NCBI GenBank assembly: GCA_030950825.1
Contig: JAUZQT010000143.1
Location: 1-10,880 of the forward strand
DNA length: 10,880 nt
Direction of reading: 5' to 3'
Source: Mariprofundaceae bacterium
GTDB taxonomy: Bacteria > Pseudomonadota > Zetaproteobacteria > Mariprofundales > Mariprofundaceae
Of this stretch, positions 1 through 5,507 are shown in pieces. The notes under the pieces are model-generated. The model saw only the letters and a list, made by a program, of their open reading frames with translations. It did no database searches and was not told the DNA's origin. The position numbers and the translations under genes are program-made. Within the stretch, counting starts at the first letter, position 1. Each line of letters opens with the position of its first letter.

Positions 1-63
1 ACTACCATTTCGCTTCCAGTTGCTCTCCACCCCACCTCACGATGACGCAGTTACTTTCAGCTA

Positions 64-84
64 CGAGGTTTATGGCAAACCTCG
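64..84. repeat. Perfect 8-bp hairpin, 5-base loop
   Basis: CGAGGTTT (64-71) pairs perfectly with AAACCTCG (77-84) around the loop ATGGC. No T-run follows on the + strand, so a simple intrinsic terminator is not supported. It is the first of three adjacent hairpins. Confidence 0.65.
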
Positions 85-130
85 GTGCGGACTTTAACCT
101 CACTTATTGCGACCAATCACGAGCGCACTC

Positions 131-155
131 ATCCTCGAATGTTTGTATCGAGGAT
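131..155. repeat. Perfect 8-bp hairpin, 9-base loop
   Basis: ATCCTCGA (131-138) pairs perfectly with TCGAGGAT (148-155) across a 9-base loop. No T-tract follows. It is the second of three adjacent hairpins and is probably related to the same structured element. Confidence 0.65.
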
Positions 156-162
156 CCATCAA

Positions 163-179
163 TTTGGACGTTATCCAAA
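163..179. repeat. Perfect 6-bp hairpin, 5-base loop
   Basis: TTTGGA (163-168) pairs with TCCAAA (174-179) around the loop CGTTA. It begins only seven bases after the previous hairpin ends, so the two could fold side by side in RNA or single-stranded DNA. Confidence 0.55.
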
Positions 180-222
180 GCCCAACCAGTAGCAAGCAGC
201 TTGTCATTTATAAAGTGCTGCA

Positions 223-250
223 TTGAACGATGTGGTGTTGTGGGTATGAT
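223..250 (+). promoter_or_regulatory. Putative sigma70 promoter of the operon
   Basis: A -35-like TTGAAC (223-228, four of six consensus bases) and a -10-like TATGAT (245-250, five of six) are separated by 16 bases. Transcription would begin near 257, leaving a leader of about 33 bases before the first ATG. It lies at the right place to drive the whole glycan/LptD gene string. This is a consensus match only, since such matches also arise by chance. Confidence 0.5.
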
Positions 251-278
251 ACGAGTTCAGGAAAGAAATTCTCTTTTC

Positions 279-283
279 AGGAG
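279..283 (+). promoter_or_regulatory. Shine-Dalgarno site of first gene
   Basis: AGGAG lies 6 bases before the ATG at 290. It is a near-ideal site and supports that start codon. Confidence 0.75.
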
Positions 284-289
284 TAAGTC

Positions 290-1573
290 ATGGCTAAAAC
301 AGTTGCGGTTGTAGGCTTGGGTTATGTGGGTTTGCCCCTTGCTTTGGCCTTTGGGCGTGTGTTACCAACCTTGGGTTTTGATGTTTGCCAAGAAAAATTA
401 CAGGCTTATGCTCAAGGCAATGATCCAACGGGTGAAATGGCTGATAGTCTTTTTGTGCAAGCAAAACATTTAATATACACCGATCAATGCAGCGATTTAA
501 AACAGGCTGACTTTGTAATTGTAGCCGTTCCGACACCTGTCGATGCCGCCCATCAGCCTGATTTGACACTGGTGAAGCAGGCTACAGCAATGGTTGGTAG
601 GAACTTGAAAGAAGGTGCGACTGTTATCTTTGAATCAACGGTTTATCCAGGCGTGACGGATGATGTTTGCATTCCTATTTTGGAAGCTGAATCCAGGCTG
701 CGATGTGGTTCTGGATTTAAAGTGGGCTATTCACCTGAACGTGTGAATCCAGGTGACAAAGAACACCGTTTGGAGACCATTGTTAAGGTGGTATCAGGTC
801 AGAATGATGAGACACTGGAAGAAGTGGCGCAATTATATGAAAGGATCATTGAAGCGGGCGTGCATCGTGCGCCAACGATTAAAGTGGCTGAAGCCGCCAA
901 AGTAATTGAAAATATACAGCGGGATTTGAATATAGCGTTGATGAATGAGCTTGCCATTATGTTTGATAAAATGGGCGTTGACACGCTTGATGTGTTGCAG
1001 GCAGCTGGCACAAAATGGAATTTCTTGCCCTTTCGACCTGGCTTGGTCGGTGGGCATTGTATTGGCGTTGATCCTTATTATTTGACCTATAAAGCGGATT
1101 TGTTGGGCTATTGCCCTGACGTTATTTTAGCTGGTCGGCGCATCAATGATGGCATGGGAAAATTTATCGCTGAGCAAACAATCAAACAAATGATTGCCAC
1201 GGATCATATGATCAAAGGGGCGCGTGTATTGGTGTTGGGGCTAACATTTAAGGAAAATTGTAGTGATTTACGCAATTCACGGGTGATGGATGTTATTCGG
1301 GAACTACAGAGCTATGGCGTGGAGATACTGGTGTATGATCCTATTGCCAATATCAGGCAAGCCAAAGAGGAATATGCTATTGATTTGGTGGACTGGGATG
1401 ACATTGGCCATGTAGATGCTGTGGTGGCCGCCGTTGCGCATCAGGCTATTGTGCAAGCAGATATAACATCACTGCAACGAAATAGTGATATAACAATCCC
1501 ATTGATGGATATTAAATCGGTGTTTGATCGACAGTTATTGGCGAGACAAGGCTTTAAAGTGTGGCGGCTGTAA
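290..1573 (+). CDS. tviB: UDP-N-acetyl-hexosamine 6-dehydrogenase, TviB/WbpO type
   Basis: This enzyme oxidises C6 of a UDP-N-acetylhexosamine (UDP-GlcNAc in TviB of Salmonella Vi antigen) with two NAD+ to give the uronic acid, in the cytoplasm. The 427 residues match the usual TviB length (about 425). An N-terminal Rossmann fold begins with VVGLGYVGLP (G9, G11, G14). The FESTVYPG stretch (about 114-121) and YSPERVNPGDKEHR (147-160) are family signatures. KVAEAAKVIEN (198-208) lies in the central helix, and the catalytic cysteine is C257 in GGHCIGVDPYY. The C-terminal UDP-binding domain includes LGLTFKENCSDLRN. The similarity is closest to TviB rather than to UDP-glucose dehydrogenase (Ugd), in my reading of these motifs. 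Substrate is inferred: UDP-GlcNAc, UDP-GalNAc or less likely UDP-Glc. The start is an ATG with AGGAG six bases upstream. The stop overlaps the next start by one base (TAATG), which indicates coupled translation. Confidence 0.9.
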   Translation: MAKTVAVVGLGYVGLPLALAFGRVLPTLGFDVCQEKLQAYAQGNDPTGEMADSLFVQAKHLIYTDQCSDLKQADFVIVAVPTPVDAAHQPDLTLVKQATAMVGRNLKEGATVIFESTVYPGVTDDVCIPILEAESRLRCGSGFKVGYSPERVNPGDKEHRLETIVKVVSGQNDETLEEVAQLYERIIEAGVHRAPTIKVAEAAKVIENIQRDLNIALMNELAIMFDKMGVDTLDVLQAAGTKWNFLPFRPGLVGGHCIGVDPYYLTYKADLLGYCPDVILAGRRINDGMGKFIAEQTIKQMIATDHMIKGARVLVLGLTFKENCSDLRNSRVMDVIRELQSYGVEILVYDPIANIRQAKEEYAIDLVDWDDIGHVDAVVAAVAHQAIVQADITSLQRNSDITIPLMDIKSVFDRQLLARQGFKVWRL

Positions 1574-2535
1574 TGAAAAAAATATTGGTGACAGGCGCTG
1601 CAGGCTTTATCGGTGCACACTTGAGCCGTGCCTTGTTGCAGCGTGGTTATCAGGTGCTTGGTTTGGATAATTTGAACGATTATTATGATGTTCAATTAAA
1701 AAAAGATCGTCTGGCCTGGTTTGATCATGAAAAAAACTTTCAATTTGTAACGGTAGACTTGGCAAATCGTGATGCCATGGCTGATGTGTTTGAGTCGTAT
1801 GCCTTTGATGTTGTGGTAAATTTGGCTGCGCAAGCGGGTGTTCGCTATTCCATTGATCACCCACATGCTTATGCCGACAGCAATCTGGTGGGCTTCTTAA
1901 ATGTATTGGAAGGCTGCCGCGCTCAAAAGGTTAAGCATTTATTATATGCCTCATCCTCTTCGGTTTATGGAGAAAATAAAAAAGTTCCTTTTGCTGTGGA
2001 AGATCGCGTTGATCACCCTATTTCCTTATATGCAGCAACGAAAAAATCCAATGAGTTGATGGCGCATGCCTACGCCCACTTGTATGCGATTCCAGTAACA
2101 GGATTGCGTTTCTTTACCGTATATGGACCTTGGGGACGTCCTGATATGGCGTATTTTTCATTCACCAAAGCGATTTCTGAAGGAAAATCCATTGATGTAT
2201 ATAATCATGGCAAAATGCAGCGTGATTTTACCTATATCAGTGATGTGGTGGAAGCAATCGTACGTTTGATTGAGAAGAAGCCCGAATACACCTACAAAAT
2301 CTATAATATTGGCAACCATTCACCTGAAACATTGATGGATTTTATTGCCGCGATTGAAGATGCCTTGGGAAAAAAGGCCGTGAAAAGATATTTACCCATG
2401 CAGGCTGGTGATGTGCCTGCAACGTATGCGGATGTTACGGATTTAATGGCTGATGTGGATTTTAAGCCAAACACTGTGATGCGCCAAGGCATTGCTCAGT
2501 TTGTTGGCTGGTATCGGAGCTATTATGGCACGTGA
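1573..2535 (+). CDS. UDP-glucuronate 4-epimerase-like enzyme (CapI/GalE family)
   Basis: This is an extended short-chain dehydrogenase that would invert C4 of a UDP-sugar, most like the UDP-glucuronate to UDP-galacturonate epimerases (CapI, WbnF, LpsL). The NAD-binding motif is TGAAGFIG (G8, G11, G14). The family's LDNLNDYYDVQLK segment follows, then the SSSSVYG catalytic serine region (127-133) and the Y153-xxx-K157 pair in YAATK. FFTVYGPWGRPDMA (180-193) and AGDVPATYADV near the C-terminus are typical of uronate epimerases. The length is 320 residues, slightly below the usual 330-350. I chose ATG 1573, which overlaps the previous stop. The GTG at 1561 would add four residues before MKKILVTG and is less likely. 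With the preceding dehydrogenase it would supply a galacto-configured UDP-uronic acid. The exact substrate is inferred and could be the N-acetylated uronate. Confidence 0.88.
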   Translation: MKKILVTGAAGFIGAHLSRALLQRGYQVLGLDNLNDYYDVQLKKDRLAWFDHEKNFQFVTVDLANRDAMADVFESYAFDVVVNLAAQAGVRYSIDHPHAYADSNLVGFLNVLEGCRAQKVKHLLYASSSSVYGENKKVPFAVEDRVDHPISLYAATKKSNELMAHAYAHLYAIPVTGLRFFTVYGPWGRPDMAYFSFTKAISEGKSIDVYNHGKMQRDFTYISDVVEAIVRLIEKKPEYTYKIYNIGNHSPETLMDFIAAIEDALGKKAVKRYLPMQAGDVPATYADVTDLMADVDFKPNTVMRQGIAQFVGWYRSYYGT

Positions 2536-3472
2536 TTTTGAATCTTTATTTGCCAATGTGGCGTGGTTTTCGCCCAGTTTGGCGCGTAGTTGGGTGCGTT
2601 ATCGCAATGATGAAAATCCAACAGGTGCGTGTTGGCATGTGCGAGCTGAAAGTGACACCCCAATATTATCGGTGATTATTCCGACTGCTGATGCAGATCG
2701 CGGTGGTTATTTTGTAAAATTAATGGTTTCCCTAACACAGCAAAATATGCAGGACTTTGAGCTTATTGTGCTTAAAGGCGATAAACGGCAAGGGCGTGGT
2801 ATCAATATTTGCGCAGCCATGGCCAAGGGGAAGTATTTGCTAACGGTGGATGATGACTCATCATTACCAGATGCAGAAACCTTTACTAAAATGATCACGG
2901 CAATGGAAAAACATGCTGATATTGGTATGGCTGGCGGCAATAACACGGTGCCTGATTGGGCAACACCATTTGTGAAACGGATCATGGTTCAAGTGCCACG
3001 TCGCAGTTGGCAGCCTGTTTCCGAGATTGTTGATTCAGATTTGGCGGAGCATCCATGCCTGATTATGCGTGCTGCGCTATTTCGTCAGGTGGGTGGTGAA
3101 AATGAGGTGATTCCACGTGGGCTTGACCCTTATTTGCGGCAAGTATTTCGTGAGGCAGGTACGCGCGTTGTTGTATTGCCAGATATTATTTATCATCACT
3201 TGCCTCCAGAAACATGGTCAGGTTTGCTGGGGCAAATGTATCGCAATGGTTATCAGGCGGCATTTGCCAATATTCATTCACCTGAATGGGTGATTGAAAC
3301 GCCTGCGGAGCATGGTGATTTTACCCTGCGTGTACCGTTGTGGAAACGAGTGCTGCGGTTTCCACTGAATATGTTAAAAAGCCTGCTGCAAGGGAAATGG
3401 TTATGGGTGTTGTGTGAAGCATATTATGCTTGGGGATTCCTACGCGGCTGGTTGAAGGAAGTGAGGCGATGA
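2525..3472 (+). CDS. Family 2 glycosyltransferase
   Basis: This is a GT-A fold glycosyltransferase of 315 residues that transfers a sugar from a nucleotide donor to a growing surface glycan, probably at the inner face of the cytoplasmic membrane. LSVIIPTAD (48-56) starts the GT2 domain. GINICAAMAKGKYLLTVDDD (92-111) contains the acidic DDD metal/donor-binding cluster (109-111). An RAALFRQVGG-like segment follows (182-191). The C-terminal part (about 268-315) is rich in aromatic, hydrophobic and basic residues and may lie on the membrane. The start is ATG 2525, with GGAG at 2516-2519, and overlaps the epimerase end by 11 bases. A longer start at 2492 would overlap far more and lacks a good site. 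Donor and acceptor cannot be read from the sequence. A UDP-uronic acid from the two upstream enzymes is the natural guess. Confidence 0.85.
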   Translation: MARDFESLFANVAWFSPSLARSWVRYRNDENPTGACWHVRAESDTPILSVIIPTADADRGGYFVKLMVSLTQQNMQDFELIVLKGDKRQGRGINICAAMAKGKYLLTVDDDSSLPDAETFTKMITAMEKHADIGMAGGNNTVPDWATPFVKRIMVQVPRRSWQPVSEIVDSDLAEHPCLIMRAALFRQVGGENEVIPRGLDPYLRQVFREAGTRVVVLPDIIYHHLPPETWSGLLGQMYRNGYQAAFANIHSPEWVIETPAEHGDFTLRVPLWKRVLRFPLNMLKSLLQGKWLWVLCEAYYAWGFLRGWLKEVRR

Positions 3473-4311
3473 ATATGATAGAGAAGCAACATAACTGGGC
3501 CGATGCGGAGAAATTTTTTAATCGCTCATGGACGCATATTTTTTATTTTTGGAAATTGCGCCAAATTATGTTGGGCAAAACCGTTAAGAATTTACTTAAA
3601 AAACGTCAGAGCAATGCGCAGACACGTATTGTTGATTTGGGCTGTGGGCCAGGAACAAATGTGTTTGATGTGTATGATATGTGTGCTGATTTTAAGCAAG
3701 TAGCATGGTTTGCTTTGGACTTGAATCAACGAGAGGCTGCGATGGGCGCATCGCGTAGCACGTATCGTGTACAAGAGCGTCATATGCAAGCCGTGCATTT
3801 TATGGCGGGTGATATTTTTAATTTACCCTTTGCCGATAATAGCATTGATATTTTAATATCCTCTGAGGTTGTGGAGCACTTGCCCGATCCTCTTCCAGCA
3901 TTGGCTGAGATGCAGCGGGTATTAAAGTCTGGTGGTTATGCCATGGTGACAACGCCGAATCCGCGCAACTTGCCAGAAATTCTTGGTTATGCGATGGATA
4001 AACTGACAGGTGGTGGCTTTAAAAAAATGTATTGGAAAGGTCAAGATGATGTGTCGGCACCACCGCTATCAGCAGAAGTGGGTTTTGGGCATGTTTCAGT
4101 GTATCCGTTCCCCGTTTGGAGAGATTGGTTTGCTGCAGTGAATTTGCCTGTGGTACGAAAAATACGTGGCCCGATGCTATTTGGCAGCCCGTTTTTTGAT
4201 CGTTTGCGTTTTCTATCTGGGATGATTATTGCCCTTGATGCACTGCTGGATTACTTACCTTTTCGATTTATAACGACCACCAACCTTGGTATGTTGTGCC
4301 GTAAGAAATAA
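3469..4311 (+). CDS. Class I SAM-dependent methyltransferase
   Basis: A 280-residue methyltransferase of the Methyltransf_11/25 type. Motif I is IVDLGCGPGTN (54-64), the acidic residue after beta 2 is in FALDLNQ (81-87), and the post-motif region SSEVVEHLPDPLPAL (131-145) is followed by VLKSGGYAMVTTPNP (151-165). The C-terminal half (about 180-280) is unlike small-molecule enzymes I know and may bind the acceptor. Aromatic-rich hydrophobic patches suggest membrane association. ATG 3469 overlaps the glycosyltransferase stop (ATGA), with AAGGAAG at 3455-3461 as the binding site. A second ATG at 3475 is possible. In this setting it probably methylates a sugar or lipid-linked glycan. It is distinct from ubiG further on and a quinone role is unlikely. 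The specific target is unknown. Confidence 0.8.
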   Translation: MNMIEKQHNWADAEKFFNRSWTHIFYFWKLRQIMLGKTVKNLLKKRQSNAQTRIVDLGCGPGTNVFDVYDMCADFKQVAWFALDLNQREAAMGASRSTYRVQERHMQAVHFMAGDIFNLPFADNSIDILISSEVVEHLPDPLPALAEMQRVLKSGGYAMVTTPNPRNLPEILGYAMDKLTGGGFKKMYWKGQDDVSAPPLSAEVGFGHVSVYPFPVWRDWFAAVNLPVVRKIRGPMLFGSPFFDRLRFLSGMIIALDALLDYLPFRFITTTNLGMLCRKK

Positions 4312-4314
4312 AGG
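4310..4314 (+). promoter_or_regulatory. Ribosome-binding site deciding a GTG start
   Basis: AAAGG lies 7 bases before GTG 4322. The ATG at 4317 is in another frame, so this site favours the GTG as the start of the YcgN-type gene. Confidence 0.5.
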
Positions 4315-4321
4315 CGATGGC

Positions 4322-4750
4322 GTGGATTTTTCGGATCAGCCCTTACAATCTTTAAATCAATCAGAGTGGGAAAGCTTGTGTGATGGCTGTGGTCAATGCT
4401 GCATGCATAAATTTGAAGATGAAGATACGTTAGAAATACTCACAACGGATATTGCCTGTCGTTTATTTGATGCCGACAGATGTTGTTGCAAGGATTATCA
4501 GCAGCGCCTGCAAAAGGTTTCAGGCTGCTTGGATATTCGGCATTTCAAGCCAGAGCATTATGTTTGGTTGCCTGAAGCATGCGCTTATCGTTTGCGTTTT
4601 GAAGGCAAGCCACTGCTGCCATGGCATCCATTGATTTCAGGCGATAGGCTAAGTGTACACAAGGCGGGCATATCCATGCGCCAGCGCTGTGTTTCTGAAG
4701 ATGATGTGCCAGAAGAGCATTGGCCTGATCATATTCAAGAAGGCGCATAG
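4322..4750 (+). CDS. ycgN: YcgN-family cysteine-cluster protein (UPF0260)
   Basis: This matches the YcgN/UPF0260 family, about 150 residues in E. coli; this one is 142. The family signature EWESLCDGCGQCC (15-27) places cysteines C20, C23, C26 and C27 in a CxxCxxCC pattern. Further cysteines fall at C46, C54-C56, C69 and C87 (EACAYR), followed by LLPWHPL as in the E. coli protein. The arrangement suggests a bound metal or iron-sulfur cluster, which is inference. The molecular function of the family is not established to my knowledge. The start is taken as GTG 4322. A TTG at 4286 would add 12 poorly conserved residues and overlap the methyltransferase by 26 bases. It sits between the glycan genes and ubiG with no promoter visible. 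Confidence 0.88.
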   Translation: MDFSDQPLQSLNQSEWESLCDGCGQCCMHKFEDEDTLEILTTDIACRLFDADRCCCKDYQQRLQKVSGCLDIRHFKPEHYVWLPEACAYRLRFEGKPLLPWHPLISGDRLSVHKAGISMRQRCVSEDDVPEEHWPDHIQEGA

Positions 4751-4802
4751 AATGGTGATGCCAAGCTTGCCTAAAGCCTAAGGTAATAGCAGCTTGCGCT
4801 GT

Positions 4803-5507
4803 ATGACAGATAAGAATTATGATCCTGAAGAAATTGCTAAATTTGAAGCGATTGCAGCCGAGTGGTGGGATGAAAATGGACGCTTTAAACCATTGCACCG
4901 CATCAACCCATTGCGCCTAGACTATATTGATGATGCACTAGGATTGAAGGCGAAAAGGGTGTTGGATGTTGGTTGTGGTGGTGGGCTTCTGGCTGAAAGC
5001 ATGGCAAAACGTGGTGCGCATGTGACTGGCATCGACCGTTCCCCCAAGGCTTTGGGCGTAGCGCGTACCCATGCAGAGCAAAGTGGCGCATTACTTGAAT
5101 ATGTTGAAAGTGATGCTGAAACTTGGTTGCAGGATCATCAAGATTACTATGATGCTGTGACGTGTTTGGAAGTGCTTGAGCATGTACCCGATGTCGTGCG
5201 TACAGTGGCAGCTTGTGCGGCGATGGTGAAGCCTGGTGGCTTATTCTTTTTTGCGACATTGAACCGTACACCGATGTCATATATCAAGGCAATTATTGGT
5301 GCTGAGTATATTATGGGCTGGCTTCCCAAAGGAACGCATGATTATGCCAAATTTATTCGCCCTTCAGAAATGCATGCAGCATTGAATCAATCAGGATTGG
5401 AGATTCAGGATATTTGCGGTATGTCTTATGCCTTATTGCAGGATAAATTCACATTATCCTCTGATCTTTCAGTGAATTATCTGGGTGTTGCCAGAAAACC
5501 TGCCTGA
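4803..5507 (+). CDS. ubiG: Ubiquinone biosynthesis O-methyltransferase
   Basis: UbiG carries out both O-methylations of the ubiquinone ring, using SAM, at the cytoplasmic membrane. This protein is 234 residues, near the E. coli length of 240. The N-terminal block EEIAKFEAIAAEWWD (9-23) and KPLHRINPLRLDYI (29-42) are UbiG hallmarks. Motif I is VLDVGCGGGLLAESMA (53-68), then CLEVLEHVPD (121-130), VKPGGLFFFATLNR (142-155), and GAEYIMGWLPKGTHDYAKFI (166-185), a region conserved in UbiG. The start is uncertain: ATG 4803 has no good binding site, while TTG 4794 sits 10 bases after AAGG (4780-4783) and would add three residues. The 52 bases before it form the widest gap in the string up to this point. 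Its stop overlaps lptD (TGATG). Confidence 0.92.
   Translation: MTDKNYDPEEIAKFEAIAAEWWDENGRFKPLHRINPLRLDYIDDALGLKAKRVLDVGCGGGLLAESMAKRGAHVTGIDRSPKALGVARTHAEQSGALLEYVESDAETWLQDHQDYYDAVTCLEVLEHVPDVVRTVAACAAMVKPGGLFFFATLNRTPMSYIKAIIGAEYIMGWLPKGTHDYAKFIRPSEMHAALNQSGLEIQDICGMSYALLQDKFTLSSDLSVNYLGVARKPA

Larger units (their letters stand above)
1..289. other. Non-coding leader region with tandem hairpins
   Basis: No convincing gene is seen here. A short open frame enters from the left edge and ends at a TAA at 95-97 (31 codons, including the stretch STPPHDDAVTFSYEVYG). It may be the tail of something outside the window or chance. Three perfect inverted repeats follow one another (64-84, 131-155, 163-179), and a weaker one, GCAGC/GCTGC, lies at 196-221. 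A likely promoter and the ribosome-binding site of the first gene fill the last 70 bases. I have an unverified impression that the first 120 bases resemble flanks of mobile elements. Confidence 0.6.

Noticed and set aside
1..289. Integron attC site or JUMPstart/ops element
   Set aside because: No GTTRRRY/RYYYAAC core pair brackets the hairpins, and the only ops-like string (CAGTAGCAA near 187-195) matches too poorly.
42..314. 90-codon open frame over the leader region
   Set aside because: It runs through the hairpins and promoter into the start of the dehydrogenase, has no binding site and resembles no protein family I recognise.
4751..4802. Terminator or promoter between ycgN and ubiG
   Set aside because: CAAGCT/AGCTTG can pair over a 23-base loop, but the stem is only 6 bp with no T-run, and no convincing -35/-10 pair is present.
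4545..5280. Minus-strand open frames of 117 and 125 codons
   Set aside because: They lie opposite ycgN and ubiG, whose protein motifs are clear, and show no recognisable domain or start signal.
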